From NCBI GenBank assembly GCA_943324395.2, contig CALPLL020000091.1:1-7480 (forward strand): a DNA stretch of 7,480 nucleotides. Direction: 5' to 3'. This document shows positions 1 through 5,695 of this stretch, in pieces (the first letter of the stretch is position 1; the number at the start of each line of letters is the position of its first letter). The notes beneath the pieces were generated by a model. The model saw only the letters and a list, made by a program, of their open reading frames with translations. It did no database searches and was not told the DNA's origin. The translations under genes were made by a program, and so were the position numbers. This stretch comes from Rhizobium sp. Q54. GTDB lineage: Bacteria > Bacteroidota > Bacteroidia > Flavobacteriales > Flavobacteriaceae.

Positions 1-1208
1 ATAAAGGTTTTCCAACTAAAAAAGAGGAAGCATGGAAATACACGTCTTTGAATTCGGTGTTGAAAAATGACTTTTCGGTTTTCCCAAAAAATGAAAATAA
101 TATCGAATTTGCCGATGTAAAAAAATATTTCCTTCATGAAATTGACACCTATAAAGTAGTTTTTATTGACGGTGTTTTCAGTTCTTTTTTATCATCTACA
201 ACTCATGATGGAATTGATGTTTGCTTGATGTCATCGGCATTAAACAAGCCGAAATACAAAATGGTAATTGATAATTATTTCAATAAAATTGCCAATTTAG
301 ACGAAAGTTTAACGTCTTTAAATACGGCTTTCGCCAATGAAGGAGCTTATATCAATATTCCAAAAAGCAAAGTCGTTGATAAGCCAATTGAAATTATGTA
401 TTTTTCTACTGGAAGCGAAGCGGCACTTTTGGTTCAACCAAGAAATTTGGTTGTAGTTGGTGAAAATTCTCATGTTCAAATTATTGAAAGACATCAAAGT
501 TTGAATGAAAATCCTGTTTTAACGAATTCGGTGACCGAGATTTTTGCACAAAAAAGAGCTATTGTAGACTATTATAAAATCCAAAATGATAATTTGGAGG
601 CCAACCTAATTGACAATACTTATGTTTCTCAAAAACAAGAAACCAATGTTTCTGTGAACACGTTTTCGTTTGGTGGAAACTTAACCAGAAACAATTTGAA
701 TTTCTATCATTTTGGAGAACGAATTGTTAGTAATTTGAATGGAATCACCATCATTGGCGACAAGCAACACGTAGATCATTATACATTAGTTCAGCATTCA
801 ACGCCAAATTGTGAAAGCCACCAAGATTATAAAGGGATCTTTTCTGATCGTTCCACAGGGGTTTTCAACGGTAAAATTTATGTTGAAAAAGAAGCTCAAA
901 AAACCAATGCCTTTCAAAAAAGCAACAATATATTATTAAGCGATAAAGCCACAATTAATGCCAAACCACAATTGGAAATTTTTGCAGATGATGTAAAATG
1001 TTCTCATGGATGTACGATTGGTCAATTGGACGAAACAGCAATGTTTTACATGCAACAACGTGGAATTCCTAAGAAAGAAGCCAAAGCATTATTGATGTAT
1101 GCGTTCTCAAATGCAGTGATTGAAAGTATCAAAATCCCTGAATTGAAACATCGGATTACCAAAATTATCGCTACAAAATTAGGGGTTAAACTAGGATTCG
1201 ATTTGTAG
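1..1208 (+). CDS. sufD: SufD, Fe-S cluster assembly scaffold subunit (5' end off window)
   Basis: SufD is the non-ATPase partner of SufB in the cytoplasmic SufBC2D scaffold, where [Fe-S] clusters are built. The reading frame is open to the left edge: from base 3 it reads KGFPTKKEEAWKYTSL, a typical SufD N-terminal motif, before the TTG at 48. That TTG is therefore an internal Leu codon and the true start lies upstream. About 401 residues are visible; the family is usually near 440 in flavobacteria, so roughly 35-40 are missing. The middle is the repetitive beta-helix region (LVVVGENSHVQIIERH). The C-terminal signature FADDVKCSHGCTIGQLDE is present; the His encoded at 1005-1007 matches the conserved SufD His that, with a SufB Cys, is implicated in cluster formation. 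The stop TAG is at 1206-1208, 36 nt before sufS. Family assignment is very secure; the choice of SufD over SufB rests on the short length and C-terminal motif. Confidence 0.96.
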   Translation, partial: KGFPTKKEEAWKYTSLNSVLKNDFSVFPKNENNIEFADVKKYFLHEIDTYKVVFIDGVFSSFLSSTTHDGIDVCLMSSALNKPKYKMVIDNYFNKIANLDESLTSLNTAFANEGAYINIPKSKVVDKPIEIMYFSTGSEAALLVQPRNLVVVGENSHVQIIERHQSLNENPVLTNSVTEIFAQKRAIVDYYKIQNDNLEANLIDNTYVSQKQETNVSVNTFSFGGNLTRNNLNFYHFGERIVSNLNGITIIGDKQHVDHYTLVQHSTPNCESHQDYKGIFSDRSTGVFNGKIYVEKEAQKTNAFQKSNNILLSDKATINAKPQLEIFADDVKCSHGCTIGQLDETAMFYMQQRGIPKKEAKALLMYAFSNAVIESIKIPELKHRITKIIATKLGVKLGFDL

Positions 1209-1244
1209 TTTTTTAATGTCATTTGACTTAAATAAAAAAATAAA

Positions 1245-2462
1245 ATGAGTTTTAATATTGATGCTATTCGTGACGATTTTCCTATTCTTTCTCAACACGT
1301 AAATGGGAAACCATTAGTCTATTTTGACAATGGAGCAACCTCGCAAAAACCTCAAGTTGTGATTGATGCAATTTCAAAATATTATCAAGAAATTAATGCT
1401 AATATTCACCGTGGCGTTCATACTTTGAGTCAATTGGCTACGGATGCTTATGAAACTTCCAGAGCAAAAATCCAACAGCACATTAATGCAAAATTTGCTC
1501 ACGAAGTGCTGTTTACTTCTGGAACTACACACGGAATTAACTTGGTTGCGAATGGATTTGCTTTCTTTTTGAAACCGGGGGATGAGGTTTTGGTTTCAGC
1601 ATTGGAACACCATTCTAATATTGTGCCTTGGCAAATGTTATGCGAAAAAACAGGCGCTATTTTACGAGTGATTCCAATGGATGAAAATGGCGAATTGATC
1701 CTTTCAGAATTTGATAAATTACTTTCCAATAAAACCAAAATTGTAACTGTAAACCATATTTCAAATGCTTTAGGAACAGTCAATCCTATAAAGTATATGA
1801 TTGATAAATCACACGAATTTGGAGCTGCAATTTTGATTGACGGAGCACAAGCAGTTCCCCATTTGAAGCCAGATGTTCAAGAGTTAGATTGTGATTTTTA
1901 TGTTTTCTCAGGACATAAAATTTGTGGTCCTACAGGTACTGGAATTTTATATGGAAAAGAAGAATGGTTGAATAAATTACCACCTTATCAGGGCGGCGGC
2001 GAAATGATAAAAGAAGTGACTTTTGAGAAAACTACCTATGCCGAATTACCTCATAAATTTGAAGCAGGAACGCCAAATATAGCTGGAGGAATTGTACTTG
2101 GAACCGCAGTTGATTATATGAATCAAGTAGGTTTTGAAAACATCCAAATTCAAGAAAAAGAGTTACTAGATTACGGTACTAAAAGATTATTAGAAATCGA
2201 AGGATTGAAAATTTATGGCACTTCCAAAGATAAAACATCGGTAATTTCGTTCAATATTGAGGGAATTCATCCCTATGATATTGGAACGATAATTGACAAA
2301 TTAGGAATTGCAGTTAGAACAGGTCATCATTGCGCTCAGCCTATTATGGATTTCTTCAAGATACCAGGAACCATTCGCGCTTCGTTTGCATTTTATAATA
2401 CTAAAGAAGAAATTGATATCTTTGTTGAAGGGGTAAAAAGAGCTAAATTAATGCTATCATAA
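1245..2462 (+). CDS. sufS: SufS, PLP-dependent cysteine desulfurase (group II)
   Basis: SufS removes sulfur from L-cysteine, leaving alanine and an enzyme persulfide that passes to SufE for cluster assembly on SufBCD. It is 405 residues, the normal length for the family. It opens with the typical IRDDFPIL...VYFDNGATSQKP segment. The PLP site is clear: the LEHHSNIVPW motif (His122/His123), Asp199 and Gln202 in IDGAQAVPH, and the Schiff-base Lys225 in SGHKICGPTG. The catalytic Cys363 lies in RTGHHCAQP, the short active-site segment of group II (SufS/CsdA) enzymes rather than the long flexible loop of IscS/NifS. The ATG at 1245 follows an A/T-only leader with no Shine-Dalgarno sequence, as usual in flavobacteria. 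It lies 36 nt after sufD and 10 nt before the lipoprotein gene, consistent with one transcript. All key residues are present. Confidence 0.97.
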   Translation: MSFNIDAIRDDFPILSQHVNGKPLVYFDNGATSQKPQVVIDAISKYYQEINANIHRGVHTLSQLATDAYETSRAKIQQHINAKFAHEVLFTSGTTHGINLVANGFAFFLKPGDEVLVSALEHHSNIVPWQMLCEKTGAILRVIPMDENGELILSEFDKLLSNKTKIVTVNHISNALGTVNPIKYMIDKSHEFGAAILIDGAQAVPHLKPDVQELDCDFYVFSGHKICGPTGTGILYGKEEWLNKLPPYQGGGEMIKEVTFEKTTYAELPHKFEAGTPNIAGGIVLGTAVDYMNQVGFENIQIQEKELLDYGTKRLLEIEGLKIYGTSKDKTSVISFNIEGIHPYDIGTIIDKLGIAVRTGHHCAQPIMDFFKIPGTIRASFAFYNTKEEIDIFVEGVKRAKLMLS

Positions 2463-2472
2463 ATATAATTAT

Positions 2473-2925
2473 ATGAAAATAGTATCATTATTATCGGTAT
2501 TTTTATTTGTTGTAATAAGTTGCAATAGCCAGAAAAATCCTGTTGGAACTATTGTAAAAATGAAAGATATTGAAATTCAATATGAAGCAAATACACGAGG
2601 ATTTTATAACAAATTGGTTTTAAATAACGCAACAATTTCTTCAACAAATGATAGAGATGGCAAAGAAAATCCTATTGTTCAAAAAGTTTCAGAAGTTGAT
2701 TTGAACGCATTAATTCAAGAACTAAACAAAGTAGATTTAGAGAATTTACCAAATTTAAAAGCCCCAACAGAAAAAAGATTTTATGACGGAGCGGCAATAG
2801 CTAATTTAAAGATAATTTATAAAGGGAATACCTATCAAACAACTGATTTTGATCATGGGTTTCCACCAATGGAAATAAAAAGAGTAGTTGAAATTATGAA
2901 TTTATTATTTAAACCAGAAGAATGA
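2473..2925 (+). CDS. Small predicted lipoprotein of unknown function inside the suf operon
   Basis: I do not recognise a named family. The 150-residue product starts with Lys2, a hydrophobic stretch (residues 4-15) and a lipobox-like VISC, so signal peptidase II processing at Cys17 and lipid anchoring are predicted. The residues after Cys17 (NSQKNP) lack the acidic cluster that exports flavobacterial lipoproteins to the cell surface, so a periplasm-facing location is the better guess. The mature part is hydrophilic, with no further cysteine, and has a conserved-looking C-terminal half (FYDGAAIANLKIIYKGNTYQ, then DFDHGFPPMEIKRVVEIMNLL), probably a small alpha/beta fold. It begins 10 nt after sufS, and its TGA overlaps the sufE ATG in ATGA, so translational coupling is likely. 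That makes it a genuine operon member, although the other SUF proteins are cytoplasmic. The lipoprotein call is fairly secure; a role in Fe-S metabolism is only suggested by position. Confidence 0.85.
   Translation: MKIVSLLSVFLFVVISCNSQKNPVGTIVKMKDIEIQYEANTRGFYNKLVLNNATISSTNDRDGKENPIVQKVSEVDLNALIQELNKVDLENLPNLKAPTEKRFYDGAAIANLKIIYKGNTYQTTDFDHGFPPMEIKRVVEIMNLLFKPEE
2922..2925 (+). promoter_or_regulatory. ATGA stop-start overlap coupling the lipoprotein gene to sufE
   Basis: The lipoprotein gene ends TGA at 2923-2925 and sufE starts ATG at 2922-2924. A 4-nt overlap of this type usually means the downstream gene is translated by reinitiation, which would tie SufE output to translation of the lipoprotein gene. 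No independent ribosome binding site for sufE is seen upstream. Confidence 0.75.
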
Positions 2926-3341
2926 CAATTACAGAAATACAAGACCAAATTGTAGATGAATTTTCTATGTTTGACGATTGGATGGAGCGCTACGAATACA
3001 TTATTGAGTTGGGAAAAAAGTTGCCTTTAATAAATGAGGAATTTAAAACTGACGACAATATTATCAAGGGATGTCAATCTAAAGTTTGGTTAAAAGGAGA
3101 GCAAAATAATGATATAATTGTTTTCACTGCTGATAGTGATGCAATTTTAACCAAGGGAATAATCGCTATTTTAATTCGTGCTTTTTCGAATCAAAAAGCG
3201 GCTGATATTTTAGCTGCCGATATGGGGTTTATCGATGAAATAGGATTGAAAGAACATTTATCGCCAACGCGTGCCAATGGTTTGGTTTCAATGATAAAAA
3301 ATATTAAAATGTATGCCTTGGCGTTTGAGTCAAAAAATTAG
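2922..3341 (+). CDS. sufE: SufE, sulfur acceptor for SufS
   Basis: SufE accepts the persulfide from SufS, stimulates its desulfurase activity and carries sulfur to the SufBCD scaffold. The 139-residue length matches the family. Diagnostic features are the helical N-terminus with FDDWMERYEYIIELGKKLP (residues 16-34), the catalytic loop IIKGCQSKVW with Cys51 as the sulfur-accepting residue, and the downstream ADSDAILTKGIIAILIRAFS segment. Cys51 is the only cysteine in the protein. The ATG at 2922 overlaps the stop of the lipoprotein gene by 4 nt (ATGA), so translation probably depends on reinitiation by ribosomes finishing that gene; no separate ribosome binding site is visible. A CsdE paralogue would look similar, but placement directly after sufS supports SufE. 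Confidence 0.96.
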   Translation: MTITEIQDQIVDEFSMFDDWMERYEYIIELGKKLPLINEEFKTDDNIIKGCQSKVWLKGEQNNDIIVFTADSDAILTKGIIAILIRAFSNQKAADILAADMGFIDEIGLKEHLSPTRANGLVSMIKNIKMYALAFESKN

Positions 3342-3349
3342 TTTTTCAC

Positions 3350-3376
3350 CATATAAGTCATGTAAGATCATATAAA
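3350..3376 (+). repeat. Short A/T direct repeats (CATATAAG type) between sufE and the SufT-like gene
   Basis: Three related units, CATATAAG (3350), CATGTAAG (3359) and CATATAAA (3369), follow one another at 9-10 nt steps in the 47-nt gap. Similar CATATAAG-rich strings are, from memory, frequent between genes in Flavobacterium genomes. No promoter box or hairpin accompanies them here. The repetition is visible; any function is unknown. Confidence 0.5.
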
Positions 3377-3388
3377 CAAATAAACAAT

Positions 3389-3712
3389 ATGGAAGAATTT
3401 AACGATACAATTAACTTAGGAGATAACGTAGTAAAAAAATTAAAGGGCATTTACGACCCTGAAATTCCGGTTGATATTTACGAATTAGGCCTAATCTACG
3501 ATGTGATGATTAACGAAGACAATGAAGTTAAAATATTAATGACATTAACTTCTCCGAACTGCCCCGTTGCTGAGTCATTGCCGCGCGAAGTGGAAGAGAA
3601 AGTGCAAACAATTGATGAGGTAAAATCCTGTGAGGTTGAAATCACATTTGATCCGCCTTGGAGCAAAGATTTAATGAGCGAGGAAGCAAAATTAGAATTA
3701 GGGATGTTGTAA
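3389..3712 (+). CDS. SufT-like MIP18/DUF59 family Fe-S assembly factor
   Basis: This 107-residue protein is a single MIP18 (DUF59) domain. Family members (SufT, PaaD, the eukaryotic CIA factor MIP18) help mature or deliver Fe-S clusters. Visible motifs in order are DPEIPVDIYELGLIYDV (residues 23-39), the core strand and loop MTLTSPNCP with the conserved Cys58, a second Cys81 in VKSCEVE, and FDPPWSKDLMSEEAKLELGM at the C-terminus, all typical of the family. It lacks the extended N-terminal region seen in some SufT proteins. The ATG at 3389 follows an A-rich leader. It lies 47 nt after sufE, a gap holding a short A/T repeat but no recognisable promoter, so read-through from the suf operon is likely. 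The domain is certain; the exact role is inferred from context. In databases it may be labelled SUF system Fe-S assembly protein or DUF59 protein. Confidence 0.93.
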   Translation: MEEFNDTINLGDNVVKKLKGIYDPEIPVDIYELGLIYDVMINEDNEVKILMTLTSPNCPVAESLPREVEEKVQTIDEVKSCEVEITFDPPWSKDLMSEEAKLELGML

Positions 3713-3717
3713 AATTG

Positions 3718-3764
3718 GTTTAAAGTTTAATGTTTAAGGTGGAGTGATTTTAAACTTTTCAAAC
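3718..3764 (+). promoter_or_regulatory. Imperfect hairpin with GTTTAA heptad repeats, between the SufT-like and DUF2480-like genes
   Basis: The 5' arm GTTTAAAGTTTAA (3718-3730) pairs with TTAAACTTT (3750-3758) and AAAC (3761-3764), a 13-bp stem with a 2-nt bulge and a 19-nt loop. GTTTAA occurs three times at a 7-nt step (3718, 3725, 3732). There is no T-run after the stem, so it is not a standard intrinsic terminator; an RNA processing or stability element or a dispersed intergenic repeat is more likely. It ends 9 nt before the preferred start ATG at 3774. Confidence 0.5.
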
Positions 3765-3773
3765 TATTTAAAG

Positions 3774-4277
3774 ATGGACGAAATCATAAATAAAGTAGCC
3801 AATAGTTCTCTGGAAGTTTTCGATTTAGAAGATTATTACCCTAGTGGTATTAGGACTCAAATCGACATTTCCCAGTGGCTATCTGACGGATTTATTTTAA
3901 AAGAAAAAGATTTTCGGCAGCATTTAAAACAGCATGATTGGACAAAATATCAAGATCATTATGTTGCTATTTTTTGCAGTACCGATACCATTCTACCTGC
4001 TTGGGCGACTGTTTTAGTTACCCTTCATTTAGCTCCTTTTGCAAAAAAAATTGTTGATGGAAATTTTCAAGATCTAGAGACTTTATTGTACCAAGAAATC
4101 CTTCATAAAATTGATTATTCAAAATATGAAAATAAGTCAGTTATCATAAAAGGATGTTCTAAAAAACCAGTTCCAATTAGTGCTTATGTAGTTGCAGCTC
4201 AATATTTACAAGCTTTCGCAAAAAGCATAATGTATGGCGAAGCTTGTTCGGCAGTTCCATTATACAAGAAAAAATAA
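3774..4277 (+). CDS. DUF2480-like protein of unknown function, last gene of the suf cluster
   Basis: The predicted 167-residue cytoplasmic protein has no signal peptide. It resembles the Bacteroidota family DUF2480, which I recall near SUF genes; its function is not established. It starts MDEIINKVANSSLEVFDLEDYYP, which fits the family N-terminus. An in-frame GTG at 3744 would add ten residues (MILNFSNYLK), but those codons lie in a hairpin and look non-coding, so ATG 3774 is preferred. Visible segments are the hydrophobic AIFCSTDTILPAWATVLV (residues 65-82), VIIKGCSKKPVPISAYV (about 123-139) and a C-terminal helix ending SIMYGEACSAVPLYKK. Its only cysteines are Cys68, Cys128 and Cys158, the last two in conserved-looking loops, so metal or Fe-S binding is possible but unproven. 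The stop is 3 nt from the convergent hflX stop, so the operon ends here. Confidence 0.88.
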   Translation: MDEIINKVANSSLEVFDLEDYYPSGIRTQIDISQWLSDGFILKEKDFRQHLKQHDWTKYQDHYVAIFCSTDTILPAWATVLVTLHLAPFAKKIVDGNFQDLETLLYQEILHKIDYSKYENKSVIIKGCSKKPVPISAYVVAAQYLQAFAKSIMYGEACSAVPLYKKK

Positions 4278-4280
4278 CAA

Positions 4281-5510
4281 TTAATCTTCTTCTTTTTCTA
4301 TTGCGTCTTTAAAATCGGGATATAGGAATTTATTATAAGGAAATCTTGAAATATGAATTTCTCGAACTGCCTCATAAACACGTTCTCTAAATTCTTCAAA
4401 ATTTTCTTTATTGGTAGCCGAAATAAAAATTGCTTTTTCCTTACCTACATTGTTCATCCAGGTAGTTTTCCATTCTTGTAATGTGAAATGCCTTTTGGTT
4501 TTTTCGGTTATCAAATCGTCTTCATCAATAGTTAAATGTTTAAAAGCATCAATTTTATTAAATACCATTATGGTAGTTTTGTTGTTACTTTTTATATCAG
4601 CTAATGTTTGGTTTACCGATTCGATATGGTCTTCAAAATCAGGATGAGAAATATCTACCACATGCAAAAGTAAATCGGCTTCCCGAACTTCATCCAACGT
4701 GCTTTTGAAAGAATCTACTAATTGAGTTGGCAGTTTTCGGATAAACCCAACGGTATCAGAGAGTAAGAAAGGCAAGTTTTTAATCACTACTTTTCTAACC
4801 GTGGTGTCTAAAGTTGCAAACAATTTATTTTCAACAAACACATCACTTTTACCCACCACATTCATTAATGTTGATTTTCCTACATTGGTATAACCAACTA
4901 ATGCAACACGAACCATTGCGCCACGATTTCCTCGTTGAACGCCCATTTGCTTGTCGATAGTTTTTATTTTTTCTTTAAGCAAAGCAATTCTATCCCTAAC
5001 AATTCGTCTGTCGGTTTCAATTTCTGTTTCTCCAGGTCCGCGCATTCCGATTCCCCCTTTTTGGCGTTCTAAGTGCGTCCACATTCCCGATAATCTTGGA
5101 AGTAAATATTGGCATTGTGCTAATTCAACTTGAGTTCTTGCATAAGAAGTTTCTGCTCGTTGTGCAAATATATCCAAGATGAGGTGCGTTCTGTCAAGAA
5201 TTTTACAAGCTATTATTCGAGAGATATTTTTTTGCTGTGATGGCGAAAGTTCATCGTCAAAAATAACGGTTGAAATATCATTTTCAATTACAAAATGATT
5301 TATTTCATCAATTTTTCCAGTTCCAACAAAAGTTTTTGGGTTAGGGCGTTCCATTTTTTGGAAAAATCTTTTAACAACTTCACCACCAGCCGTGTATGTT
5401 AAAAACGACAACTCATCGAGGTATTCGTTTAGTTTTTCCTCGTCCTGTTTTTGAGTAATTATCCCTACAATTACAGTTTTTTCAATCTTTTTAGTTTCTT
5501 TTTCTAACAT
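4281..5510 (-). CDS. hflX: HflX, ribosome-associated GTPase
   Basis: HflX is a TRAFAC-class GTPase that binds the 50S subunit and, in studied bacteria, splits stalled or hibernating ribosomes under stress. This copy has 409 residues. The N-terminal HflX domain (about 10-190) contains PNPKTFVGTGK (57-66), IFDDELSPSQQKN (83-95), DRTHLILDIFAQRA (106-119) and the signature GPGETEIETDRR (158-169), followed by a basic coiled-coil linker. The G domain shows G1 GYTNVGKST (206-214), G2 TLDTT (233-237), G3 DTVGF (252-256), G4 NKID (318-321) and G5 SAT (364-366). The C-terminal extension is short and ends in an acidic EKEED. The start ATG (complement of 5508-5510) lies just downstream of a good -7 box. 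It is transcribed alone here, convergent with the suf operon. All GTPase motifs are intact. Confidence 0.96.
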   Translation of the reverse strand: MLEKETKKIEKTVIVGIITQKQDEEKLNEYLDELSFLTYTAGGEVVKRFFQKMERPNPKTFVGTGKIDEINHFVIENDISTVIFDDELSPSQQKNISRIIACKILDRTHLILDIFAQRAETSYARTQVELAQCQYLLPRLSGMWTHLERQKGGIGMRGPGETEIETDRRIVRDRIALLKEKIKTIDKQMGVQRGNRGAMVRVALVGYTNVGKSTLMNVVGKSDVFVENKLFATLDTTVRKVVIKNLPFLLSDTVGFIRKLPTQLVDSFKSTLDEVREADLLLHVVDISHPDFEDHIESVNQTLADIKSNNKTTIMVFNKIDAFKHLTIDEDDLITEKTKRHFTLQEWKTTWMNNVGKEKAIFISATNKENFEEFRERVYEAVREIHISRFPYNKFLYPDFKDAIEKEED

Positions 5511-5526
5511 ATCAAAATATATACTG

Positions 5527-5534
5527 CAAAGCTA
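5527..5534 (-). promoter_or_regulatory. Predicted -7 promoter box (TAGCTTTG on - strand) for hflX
   Basis: The + strand reads CAAAGCTA, which on the - strand is TAGCTTTG, an exact TAnnTTTG match 16 nt before the hflX ATG. Transcription would start near 5520 and leave a leader of only about 10 nt, with no Shine-Dalgarno sequence. No convincing -33 TTG is seen at the usual spacing. Its position just upstream of the start supports it. Confidence 0.55.
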
Positions 5535-5636
5535 ATTTATTTGCATGAAAAATCTAGATTTACTACCTTTTAATTAAATTTTTTAAAGTTCATTAGTTAA
5601 AAATCGAAATTAAAGCTATTTTTTATTTTTTTTTGT

Positions 5637-5644
5637 TAAATTTG
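5637..5644 (+). promoter_or_regulatory. Predicted -7 promoter box (TAAATTTG) for the secreted protein gene
   Basis: TAAATTTG matches the Bacteroidota primary sigma factor -7 consensus TAnnTTTG exactly and lies 51 nt before the ATG at 5696, giving an untranslated leader of roughly 45 nt. No clear -33 TTG/TTTG is found at the expected distance; a T-rich tract (5619-5634) lies directly upstream instead. The box is a good match, but the assignment rests on one element. Confidence 0.6.
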
Positions 5645-5695
5645 AAAGCTAAATTGCAAACTAAATCACCCATCATAATCTTAAATTTTCATTTT

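Noticed and set aside
1209..1244. Possible internal promoter between sufD and sufS
   Set aside because: A TTTG occurs in the gap, but the bases before it do not give TAnnTTTG, and the 36-nt spacing fits simple operon read-through.
1499..1783. Antisense open frame of 94 codons on the - strand
   Set aside because: It lies wholly inside sufS, whose catalytic and PLP motifs are intact. The antisense product resembles nothing and has no start context.
3744..3776. Upstream GTG start (3744) for the DUF2480-like gene
   Set aside because: The extra ten residues are encoded in the loop and 3' arm of the intergenic hairpin and precede a family-like N-terminus beginning at ATG 3774.
4267..4299. Possible bidirectional terminator at the suf/hflX junction
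   Set aside because: The pairing is 7 bp, almost all A-T, with a 19-nt loop and no flanking T-run of its own. It is too weak to call.
4411..5133. Two + strand open frames (4411-4647 and 4951-5133) opposite hflX
   Set aside because: They are mirror frames of a fully conserved GTPase gene, covering its G domain and the GPGETEIETDRR region, and show no recognisable protein features.
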